5,954 bases of DNA from Bacteroidales bacterium (GTDB lineage: Bacteria > Bacteroidota > Bacteroidia > Bacteroidales > JAADGE01). The translations under genes were made by a program, and so were the position numbers. Shown in pieces: positions 1-5,009 of the stretch. The notes beneath the pieces are model-generated. The model was not told the origin of the DNA and did no database searches. It saw only the letters and a program-made list of their open reading frames with translations. Each line of letters starts with the position of its first letter. Within the stretch, counting starts at the first letter, position 1. The stretch is from positions 1-5,954 of the forward strand of contig JAOZMN010000193.1 in the NCBI GenBank assembly GCA_029934265.1. The letters run 5' to 3'.

Positions 1-24
1 TTAATTTATAGCCTTTTAACTAAA

Positions 25-35
25 ACCCTAAGGGT
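25..35. repeat. Short palindrome ACCCT-A-AGGGT
   Basis: Two 5-bp arms surround one central A. The AAGGGT core recurs at 108-113, and its inverse occurs at 157-164: AAGGGTAA at 108-115 is the exact reverse complement of TTACCCTT at 157-164. The three G/C-containing islands stand out in very A/T-rich DNA and could be binding sites for a regulator. The arms are short enough to arise by chance. Confidence 0.25.
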
Positions 36-183
36 CTGATTGAGAAAAAATATACTTTTTAGACTGACCTCATATAACATTTGATTTGTATAAATCGTTT
101 CTTTTTTAAGGGTAATGCAAGCCTTACATTTTGTAATCAAATATATACTTTTAATTTTACCCTTTAATGGTTTAATAAACAAC

Positions 184-192
184 TTATTAACA
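184..192 (+). promoter_or_regulatory. DnaA-box-like site TTATTAACA
   Basis: The site matches the common bacterial consensus TTATNCACA at all but one defined position (A for C at position 6). It lies about 200 bp before the dnaA start, and a second near-match in the opposite orientation lies 21 bp away. This would fit DnaA autoregulation or an origin. One-mismatch boxes are frequent in A/T-rich DNA, so the call rests on the clustering and position. Confidence 0.35.
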
Positions 193-213
193 CAGAGATA
201 TGTTGTAAAATGC

Positions 214-222
214 TGTGAATGA
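214..222 (-). promoter_or_regulatory. DnaA-box-like site (TCATTCACA on the minus strand)
   Basis: Read on the minus strand this is TCATTCACA, one mismatch from TTATNCACA (C for T at position 2). It faces the box at 184-192 and directly precedes the A8/T9 tract at 230-250, which would be the natural candidate for easily melted DNA. Confidence 0.35.
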
Positions 223-263
223 ACTATTTAAAAAAAACTTATTTTTTTTTACGTCTTAAATAC

Positions 264-292
264 TTGACAATTACATAAATATACAATAATTG
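264..292 (+). promoter_or_regulatory. Possible dnaA promoter
   Basis: TTGACA (264-269) fits a -35/-33 element. TAATTG lies 17 bp after it (287-292), and TACAAT overlaps it at 282-287. No complete Bacteroidetes TAnnTTTG -7 element is present at the right distance, so this is the best but not a strong candidate. It would give a leader of roughly 90 nt before the ATG at 389, containing the T10 run and the TTTTCCAC/TTTTACAC pair. Confidence 0.25.
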
Positions 293-388
293 AAAAAGTC
301 AAGTAAAAAAACATTTTTTTATAAACTTTTTTTTTTCCACTTTTACACTTGGAAACGCACCCCTAAAATTATTAAATACAATCATAGA

Positions 389-1819
389 ATGAGAAAGAAC
401 CATGAAGAAATATGGTCCGGCTGTTTGCGTCTTATAAAAGACAATATACCGGAAACTTTATATAGTATTTGGTTTGAGCCAATCGAACCAATGAATCTTA
501 CAGGCGATATACTCACTATTCGGGTTCCAAGTACTTTTTTTTACGAATACATAGAGGCAAATTTTATCGACTTATTAAGTATGTCGATTAGAAAAGTACT
601 TGGAACCGAAGCGAAACTTGAATACAGTATTGTTGTTGAAAAAAACAATACTAAAGGCAAGGATTTAACAGTGAAATATCCCGGAAATACAGGAAAGAAC
701 TTGTCGAACAATCCCATACCGGCAAGAATAAAAGCAGGCGAGGAATTTAAAAGTCCTTTTATAATACCGGGCTTAAAGAAAGTCAGTATTGACCCTCGTT
801 TGAATTTTAATTACAATTTCGATAATTTTATCGAAGGAAAGTGCAATGAAATTGCAATCGCAGCGGGGAAAGAAGTTGTAGAACGACCGGGAAAAACATC
901 TTTTAATCCTTTTTTCTTGTACGGAGGTCCCGGAATGGGAAAAACGCATCTTGCACAAGCAATCGGCATAGGTGTTAAAGAAAAATATCCGGAAAAAACC
1001 GTTTTATATATTTCCGCAAATTTGTTCGAGAATCAGTTTACCAGAGCTTCTCTGAATAATAACAGAAATGATTTTATGCACTTTTATCAAATGATTGATG
1101 TGCTTATTATTGATGACGTGCATGAATTTGCAGGAAAGAAAGGAACACAGGACAGTTTTTTTCATATATTTAATCACCTTCACCAAAACGGTAAGCAAAT
1201 TATTATGACTTGCGACCGTCCACCGGCTGAACTCGAAGGACTTAATTCGAGACTTATTTCAAGATTTAAGTGGGCTTTGACAGCTCAAATCGACAAACCG
1301 GACTACGAAACGAGAGTGAAAATTTTGCAAAAGAAGGCATACAACGACGGAATAAATCTTCCGGACGATGTAAGAAATTATCTTGCAAAAAACATTACAG
1401 GAAGTGTAAGAGAACTTGAAGGTGCATTTATATCTCTAATCGCTCGTTCAACTTTGATTAAAAAAGAACTAACTTTGGAAACAGCTGTTTCTATGGTTGA
1501 TAATTTAGTCAAAAAGACCAAAAAAGACATAAACATAGCTTCAATACAGGAAACCGTATGCGAGTATTTTGATATGGATAAAAATTTGTTAAAAGCTAAA
1601 AACAGAAAAAGAGAAATCGTGCAAGCCAGACAAATTTCAATGTTTTTCTGTAAAAAATATACAAAATTTTCTTTAGCTACTATCGGTGCCGAAACCGGAG
1701 GAAAAAATCATGCAACGGTTTTGCATTCATATAAAACAGTTCTGAATCTTGCTGAAACCGATAAAACTTTTAAAATGTATATTAATGACATAGAAAAGAA
1801 ACTCGGTGTTGAGCTTTAA
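389..1819 (+). CDS. dnaA: Chromosomal replication initiator protein DnaA
   Basis: DnaA is the ATP-dependent initiator that binds DnaA boxes at oriC, melts the origin and helps load the replicative helicase; it is cytoplasmic. The 476 residues show the usual order: domain I (about 1-85), a short variable linker (about 86-135), the AAA+ domain (about 136-375) and the helix-turn-helix domain IV (about 380-476). Visible motifs are Walker A GGPGMGKTH (179-187), Walker B IIDD (240-243), sensor 1 MTCDRPP (273-279), arginine finger R292 in SRF, sensor 2 R341 in VRELEGA, and the DNA-binding signature GGKNHATVLH (437-446). The ATG at 389 is chosen because MRKNHEEIW matches the family's start. The frame also opens at TTG 290, but that would add 33 atypical residues. 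Residues aligned with E. coli V211, R245 and D433 are replaced (T218, G252, N440). No dnaN follows; the next gene is convergent. Confidence 0.97.
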   Translation: MRKNHEEIWSGCLRLIKDNIPETLYSIWFEPIEPMNLTGDILTIRVPSTFFYEYIEANFIDLLSMSIRKVLGTEAKLEYSIVVEKNNTKGKDLTVKYPGNTGKNLSNNPIPARIKAGEEFKSPFIIPGLKKVSIDPRLNFNYNFDNFIEGKCNEIAIAAGKEVVERPGKTSFNPFFLYGGPGMGKTHLAQAIGIGVKEKYPEKTVLYISANLFENQFTRASLNNNRNDFMHFYQMIDVLIIDDVHEFAGKKGTQDSFFHIFNHLHQNGKQIIMTCDRPPAELEGLNSRLISRFKWALTAQIDKPDYETRVKILQKKAYNDGINLPDDVRNYLAKNITGSVRELEGAFISLIARSTLIKKELTLETAVSMVDNLVKKTKKDINIASIQETVCEYFDMDKNLLKAKNRKREIVQARQISMFFCKKYTKFSLATIGAETGGKNHATVLHSYKTVLNLAETDKTFKMYINDIEKKLGVEL

Positions 1820-1880
1820 TGGTTAAAATCATAATCAAAAGGACATTTTTGTATTAAAGAATAGAACACTTGCAATATTT

Positions 1881-1928
1881 TTTTGCCACAAATATACGAA
1901 TTTATTTATTCGTGTATTTGTGGCAAAA
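1881..1928. repeat. 48-bp near-perfect palindrome between convergent dnaA and kdsA
   Basis: Two 21-nt arms (1881-1901 and 1908-1928) pair along their whole length, with a single G-U wobble (T1895 with G1914), around the 6-nt loop TTATTT. The arms begin TTTTGCCAC and end GTGGCAAAA. The T run is therefore at the 5' side and the A run at the 3' side on both strands. This is the opposite of an intrinsic terminator, which needs U's after the stem. It may still end or stabilise both transcripts as a 3' hairpin, or it may be a dispersed intergenic palindrome. The remaining 1820-1880 and 1929-2011 show nothing recognisable. Confidence 0.7.
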
Positions 1929-2011
1929 TAGTTTAAAAGCCGGTACTTTCTCTAAGACCGCTCAAAAATTTTTACAATGCGTAAGCAAAAATAAAATAGG
2001 GGTCGAAGACA

Positions 2012-2824
2012 CTAATTGATTGCTTTTTTAATTGCAACTAATTTTACAAGAAGGTTTTCAAGCAAATCAAGTTTCAACATATTTGCACCATCCGATAATG
2101 CAAGGTTCGGATTTGGGTGAGTCTCTATAAAAATTCCGTCTGTACCGACGGCAATGGCGGCTTTACCTATGGTTTCAATCATTTCCGGTTTTCCGCCCGT
2201 AACTCCGGACACACTGTTTGGCTGTTGCAAAGAATGTGTAATATCCATAATTACAGGAAAGCCTGTTTTTTTCATTTCAGGTATCCCTCTGAAATCTACT
2301 ACTAAATCGCCGTAACCGAATTGTGTACCTCGGTCGGTCAGCATTACATTCGGATTTCCGGATTCAATTACTTTATTTGCTGCAAATTGCATAGAAGCCG
2401 GCGATAAAAATTGTCCTTTTTTGATATTTACTATTTTGCCGGTTTTTGCTGCGGCTTGCAAAATATCTGTTTGCCGACATAAAAAAGCCGGAATTTGTAA
2501 AATATCCGCAACTTCTGCCGCAATTTCTGCTTCTTGTGCTGTATGAATATCCGTAACAATAGGAACTTTCAATGTTTCTTTAACTTTTCGTAAAATTTTC
2601 AATGCTTTTGGGTCTCCAATTCCCGAAAAAGAATCAAGTCGAGAACGATTGGCTTTCCTGTAAGAAGCCTTAAAAACATAAGGAATTTGAAGTTTTTGAG
2701 TAATTTCCATTACTTTTTCTGCAATTTCAAAAACATTTTTTTCACTTTCAACAACGCAAGGACCTGCAAGCAAAAAAAAATTATTTTTATCTGTATTTTT
2801 GATGTACGGTAAATTATTTATCAT
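2012..2824 (-). CDS. kdsA: 3-deoxy-8-phosphooctulonate synthase (KDO-8-P synthase)
   Basis: This cytoplasmic enzyme condenses phosphoenolpyruvate with D-arabinose 5-phosphate to KDO 8-phosphate, the precursor of KDO in the LPS inner core. The 270-residue TIM-barrel has the usual length for the family. The KANR motif (57-60) marks a KDO-8-P synthase; the related DAHP synthases carry KPRTS there. Other visible motifs are AGPCVVES (20-27), PAFLCRQTD (112-120) and DRGTQFGYGDLVVDFRG (164-180). C23, H197 (DITHSLQQP), E234 (FIETHPNP) and D245 (LSDG) correspond to the four metal ligands of the Aquifex-type enzyme; E. coli has Asn instead of the Cys. This is therefore the metal-dependent class. It starts 59 bp after rarA on the same strand, with the heptad repeat at 2848-2882 in the gap, and is likely co-transcribed with rarA. 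A T9 run spans codons 15-18. No Shine-Dalgarno is seen. Confidence 0.97.
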   Translation of the reverse strand: MINNLPYIKNTDKNNFFLLAGPCVVESEKNVFEIAEKVMEITQKLQIPYVFKASYRKANRSRLDSFSGIGDPKALKILRKVKETLKVPIVTDIHTAQEAEIAAEVADILQIPAFLCRQTDILQAAAKTGKIVNIKKGQFLSPASMQFAANKVIESGNPNVMLTDRGTQFGYGDLVVDFRGIPEMKKTGFPVIMDITHSLQQPNSVSGVTGGKPEMIETIGKAAIAVGTDGIFIETHPNPNLALSDGANMLKLDLLENLLVKLVAIKKAIN

Positions 2825-2847
2825 AGTTTTGATTTAGGTGTTGTAAA

Positions 2848-2882
2848 ATTTGTTCATTATTCATTGTAAATTGTTCATTGTT
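2848..2882 (-). repeat. Degenerate 7-bp tandem repeat after the rarA stop
   Basis: On the minus strand this reads as five consecutive heptads: AACAATG, AACAATT, TACAATG, AATAATG and AACAAAT. It begins one base after the rarA stop codon and fills most of the 59-bp gap before kdsA. Four heptads (2855-2882) align with 4482-4509, which follows another stop codon, at 24 of 28 positions. No hairpin or open frame is evident. Confidence 0.6.
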
Positions 2883-2883
2883 T

Positions 2884-4155
2884 TCAGTATTTTTCTTTCC
2901 AAAGTTTTTTAAGATATTCTTTATGTCTCAGTTCTTGCGGATTATTTCCGGCATTGTATAAGGTGTTATTTGTAAGTTCTTCCGGCATAAATTCTTGCTC
3001 GATAAAATTTCCGCTGTACGAATGAGAATATTTATAATTTTTACCGTATCCGAGTTGTTTCATTAATTTTGTCGGAGCATTTCGCAGCTGTAACGGAACC
3101 GACAAACTGCCTGTTTGTTTTACAAGTTCTTGGGCATCTTTTATTGCCATATATGCAGAGTTACTTTTTTGCGAGCAAGCCAAATAAATAGTCGCTTGCG
3201 AAAGAATTATTCTTGCTTCCGGAAAACCGATAATATTTACGGCATTGAAACAATTATTAGCAATCAGCAAAGCATTCGGATTCGCAAGTCCGATGTCTTC
3301 GGCTGCAAGAATTATCAGTCGGCGAGCAATGAATTTCACATCTTCGCCGGCTTCAATCATTCTTGCAAGCCAGTAAACAGAAGCGTTCGGGTCGCTTCCG
3401 CGCACCGATTTTATAAAAGCGGAAATTACATCGTAGTGCATTTCGCCTCCCTTATCGTAAAGTGCGATATTTTGTTGTAAGCAATCTGTTACAATTTCAT
3501 TCGTAATTTCTATTTCATCTGTTTCAAAAGAATTTACAACTATTTCCAATACATTAAGCAATTTTCTTGCATCGCCTCCGGAATACAGGAACAGAGCTTC
3601 ATTTTCGGTTACTTTTATATTTTTTTCTTTCAGAATAATATCGTCCGACAATGCTTTATTTAATAATTTTTCCAAAGCCGGTTTTTCCATTGACTTCAGC
3701 ACATAAACCTGACAGCGAGAGAGTAAAGCCGAAATTACTTCAAAAGACGGATTTTCCGTAGTGGCTCCGATAAGTGTAATTACACCTTGTTCTACCGCTC
3801 CAAGCAAAGAATCCTGTTGTGATTTGCTGAACCTGTGAATTTCATCAATAAAAAGAATAGGATTCGGACTATTAAAAAAACGATTGCTTTTTGCCTTTCG
3901 GATAACTTCCCTGACATCTTTAACGCCCGAACTTACAGCACTTAAAGTATAAAAAGGACGTTCTAATTTTTTGGATATTATTGTGGCAATAGTAGTTTTG
4001 CCGACTCCCGGAGGTCCCCACAAAATAAAGGAAGGCACATTTCCGCTGTCGATAATTTTACGTAAAACGGCTCCCTTCCCGACAAGGTGTTCCTGTCCGA
4101 TATATCCGTTCAAAGTTTTGGGACGCAAACGCTCCGCAAGAGGTAAATTACTCAT
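2884..4155 (-). CDS. rarA: Replication-associated recombination protein A (AAA+ ATPase RarA/MgsA)
   Basis: RarA is a tetrameric clamp-loader-like ATPase, related to RuvB and to eukaryotic Mgs1/WRNIP1, that acts in the cytoplasm at stalled or gapped replication forks. The 423 residues match the family in length. The AAA+ core shows Walker A GPPGVGKTT (47-55), Walker B ILFIDEIHRF (100-109), sensor 1 IGATTENPSF (129-138), an arginine-finger candidate R147 in LLSR, and sensor 2 R197 in GGDARKLLN. The C-terminal oligomerisation part begins near KGGEMHYDVISAFIKSVRGS (235-254) and includes the typical YWLARMIEAGED (261-272) and EDIGLANP (286-293). The N-terminus MSNLPLAERLRPKTL is typical, supporting the ATG at 4155. 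All key residues are present. kdsA follows 59 bp downstream. A long hairpin starts 20 bp upstream and a possible -7 element lies at 4233-4240. Confidence 0.96.
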   Translation of the reverse strand: MSNLPLAERLRPKTLNGYIGQEHLVGKGAVLRKIIDSGNVPSFILWGPPGVGKTTIATIISKKLERPFYTLSAVSSGVKDVREVIRKAKSNRFFNSPNPILFIDEIHRFSKSQQDSLLGAVEQGVITLIGATTENPSFEVISALLSRCQVYVLKSMEKPALEKLLNKALSDDIILKEKNIKVTENEALFLYSGGDARKLLNVLEIVVNSFETDEIEITNEIVTDCLQQNIALYDKGGEMHYDVISAFIKSVRGSDPNASVYWLARMIEAGEDVKFIARRLIILAAEDIGLANPNALLIANNCFNAVNIIGFPEARIILSQATIYLACSQKSNSAYMAIKDAQELVKQTGSLSVPLQLRNAPTKLMKQLGYGKNYKYSHSYSGNFIEQEFMPEELTNNTLYNAGNNPQELRHKEYLKKLWKEKY

Positions 4156-4174
4156 TTAATAAATTGTGGAGTTT

Positions 4175-4223
4175 ATTAATAAGCTCTGTATAAAAAGAAT
4201 ATTTTTATACAAAACTTATTAAT
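4175..4223 (-). promoter_or_regulatory. Long hairpin in the probable rarA 5' leader
   Basis: The outer arms ATTAATAAG (4175-4183) and CTTATTAAT (4215-4223) pair over 9 bp. The inner arms TGTATAAAAA (4187-4196) and TTTTTATACA (4202-4211) pair over 10 bp. A 3x3 internal loop (CTC opposite AAA) and the terminal loop GAATA separate them. The structure ends 20 bp before the rarA ATG. If transcription starts from the -7 element at 4233-4240, the hairpin would form the very 5' end of the mRNA, where it could protect it from decay or affect translation. As DNA it could also be an operator for a dimeric regulator. The pairing is seen; the role is inferred. Confidence 0.55.
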
Positions 4224-4232
4224 TTCAGACCT

Positions 4233-4240
4233 CAAAAATA
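4233..4240 (-). promoter_or_regulatory. Putative rarA promoter -7 element TATTTTTG
   Basis: On the minus strand this is an exact TAnnTTTG, the -7 element of Bacteroidetes primary sigma promoters. The expected start of transcription would be near 4226-4229, immediately before the hairpin at 4175-4223, giving a leader of about 70 nt. No TTG -33 element occurs at the usual 19-21 bp spacing, which lowers confidence. Confidence 0.4.
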
Positions 4241-4369
4241 TGGGCTGAAAAACTGTACGTTGTTTGTTTTTGTAAGTGTTTTATTATTAGTATTTTGGCT
4301 AATACTTGTTATAAAATGCAGTTGTTTTATATTTGTAAATTGCTAAAAATTAAGGGTTTATGAATTGAG

Positions 4370-4377
4370 TATATTTG
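4370..4377 (+). promoter_or_regulatory. Plus-strand -7 element TATATTTG without a downstream gene
   Basis: This is an exact TAnnTTTG on the plus strand, followed by C as in many Bacteroidetes promoters. No TTG -33 element lies at the standard spacing; the nearest TTG (4340-4342) is 27 bp away. No plus-strand gene follows, so if active it would drive a non-coding or antisense transcript. Confidence 0.35.
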
Positions 4378-4383
4378 CGATGT

Positions 4384-4475
4384 CCGGTTATTGAAAACTC
4401 AATGCAATGCATTAACTGTCAGACATATAGCAGTTAAAAGTGTTAAAACAGACGGAGGTCTGTAATTTTAAGAAT
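4384..4475 (+). ncRNA. Candidate small RNA (speculative)
   Basis: Downstream of the -7 element at 4370-4377 are three successive small hairpins. They are ATTGA/TCAAT with loop AAAC (4390-4403), TTAACTG/CAGTTAA with a 12-nt loop (4412-4437), and ACAGAC/GTCTGT with loop GGAG (4448-4463), the last followed by AATTTTAAGAATTTT. The layout resembles a small RNA with a weak terminator. The boundaries are guesses from promoter and last hairpin. The stems are short, and the third is better explained as a terminator of the opposite strand. No known RNA family is recognised. Confidence 0.2.
4441..4463 (-). terminator. Probable intrinsic terminator of the DUF4340-like/secreted-protein transcript
   Basis: On the minus strand ACAGAC-CTCC-GTCTGT forms a 6-bp stem with a 4-nt loop, followed directly by TTTTAACA and shortly after by a second TTTT. 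It lies 53 bp past the stop codon of the secreted-protein gene, the right place to end that transcript. The stem is short and the U tract interrupted, so it may be a weak terminator. Confidence 0.45.
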
Positions 4476-4481
4476 TTTACA

Positions 4482-4509
4482 CATTGTTAATTGTAATTTG
4501 TTCACTGTT
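4482..4509 (-). repeat. Degenerate 7-bp tandem repeat after the secreted-protein stop
   Basis: On the minus strand this reads as the heptads AACAGTG, AACAAAT, TACAATT and AACAATG; AGCAATT before them keeps the phase up to the stop codon. It starts 6 bases after the stop codon. It is the second copy of the repeat found just after rarA (2855-2882), matching it at 24 of 28 positions. Confidence 0.6.
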
Positions 4510-4515
4510 AATTGC

Positions 4516-4998
4516 TTAATGAATACAACCTTGATAAACATCTGCGTATTTTATGTAAGCACCTTTATAGATTTTTTTTGCTTCCGATAATGCTTCCGTT
4601 AATTCTTTGTTTCCTTTCGACCCGCTTGCAACTACAACTATATAATATCCGGGAGTAAAACCTTCGTAACTGTCTGTATATTCTATTGATACGTATTTCC
4701 CATCATCATATCTGCCTCTTACTATGTACGCAGGAAATTCAAATCCGTGTTCTTCGCAAACGGTTTCCGGAATTGTAAGTCCGATTATATCATTTTGAAT
4801 ATGGTCTCTTAAATCCAGTTTGTAAGAAAATTTTTTTGCGGCTTCTTTTGCAATTTTCAGGGACGCATCATAATTTGTTCCTGCCGAAATTATTACAAAT
4901 CCTTTTTTTTCAAACATAGAATCATCTTGTGCTCTTGCAGAAAAACTAAAAACGATAGCAAGCAATCCGATAATCACAGAAAATTTTAATTTATTCAT
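4516..4998 (-). CDS. Small secreted protein with two SPOR-like halves, function unknown
   Basis: I do not recognise a named gene. The 160 residues begin with a clear Sec signal peptide: MNKLK, a hydrophobic stretch (about 7-19) and SARA|Q, suggesting signal peptidase I cleavage after A23. There is no lipobox cysteine, so the product should be periplasmic or secreted. The mature part has two similar segments. One is GFVIISAG (33-40) followed by a helix-like stretch rich in A and K (44-57). The other is GYYIVVVASGS (117-127) followed by a similar stretch (132-145). A beta strand, then a helix, then YIKYADVY (148-155) recalls the SPOR peptidoglycan-binding fold, but no family match is certain. 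The only cysteines, C81 and C158, could form a disulfide. It starts 11 bp after the stop of the DUF4340-like gene and is probably co-transcribed with it. No Shine-Dalgarno is present; an A-rich leader precedes the ATG. Confidence 0.8.
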   Translation of the reverse strand: MNKLKFSVIIGLLAIVFSFSARAQDDSMFEKKGFVIISAGTNYDASLKIAKEAAKKFSYKLDLRDHIQNDIIGLTIPETVCEEHGFEFPAYIVRGRYDDGKYVSIEYTDSYEGFTPGYYIVVVASGSKGNKELTEALSEAKKIYKGAYIKYADVYQGCIH

Positions 4999-5009
4999 TT
5001 TTAAAAGGT

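Larger units (their letters stand above)
1..388. other. A/T-rich non-coding region upstream of dnaA (candidate dnaA regulatory region or oriC part)
   Basis: No convincing coding sequence lies here. The region is strongly A/T-rich. It holds two near-match DnaA boxes facing each other (184-192 and 214-222), then an A8 run (230-237) and a T9 run (242-250) separated by CTTA. Further on are a TTGACA-like element (264-269), a T10 run (327-336) and a tandem pair TTTTCCAC/TTTTACAC (333-348). Boxes next to a homopolymeric A/T tract upstream of dnaA are what one expects of an autoregulated dnaA promoter or an origin with an unwinding element. Only two boxes are recognisable and both are imperfect, so the origin reading is an inference. 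Many Bacteroidetes origins are not firmly located. Confidence 0.4.
4156..4515. other. 360-bp intergenic region between rarA and the secreted-protein gene
   Basis: No plausible gene is coded here; the starts that occur, such as the ATG at 4380, are followed by a stop within a few codons. From the rarA side it contains a 49-bp hairpin (4175-4223), a minus-strand -7 element (4233-4240), a small hairpin AGTATT/AATACT (4289-4294 with 4301-4306), a plus-strand -7 element (4370-4377), three small hairpins (4390-4403, 4412-4437, 4448-4463) and a heptad repeat (4482-4509). This is far more structure than rarA expression alone would need. Confidence 0.6.

Noticed and set aside
6..145. A minus-strand -7 element TATATTTG (138-145) followed by a 24-codon frame (80 down to 6).
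   Set aside because: The -7 match is exact, but no -33 TTG lies at the usual spacing, and a 24-residue frame in such DNA is expected by chance. It could instead be the promoter of a divergent gene left of the window, which cannot be seen.
290..388. An in-frame extension of dnaA to a TTG codon at 290, adding 33 residues.
   Set aside because: The extra residues are Phe/Lys-rich products of T and A runs and unlike any DnaA N-terminus. MRKNHEEIW at 389 matches where the family normally begins.
773..1198. Two minus-strand open frames of about 60 codons inside dnaA.
   Set aside because: They lie entirely opposite conserved AAA+ motifs of DnaA and show no features of real proteins.
1881..1928. The palindrome as a classical bidirectional intrinsic terminator.
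   Set aside because: On both strands the stem is followed by A's, not U's, so the usual mechanism does not apply. It is listed as a palindrome instead.
2117..2305. A plus-strand open frame of 62 codons inside kdsA.
   Set aside because: It is antisense to the conserved KdsA barrel, with no motif or leader supporting it.
2012..2824. A DAHP synthase (aromatic amino acid pathway) instead of KdsA.
   Set aside because: The KANR motif at 57-60 is that of KDO-8-P synthases; DAHP synthases of this fold carry KPRTS there.
3115..3480. A 121-codon open frame on the plus strand inside rarA.
   Set aside because: It is wholly antisense to a well-conserved gene, has no recognisable motif and arises from the codon pattern of rarA.
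3971..4159. A plus-strand open frame of 62 codons opposite the rarA start.
   Set aside because: It mirrors the Walker A region of rarA and has no independent support.
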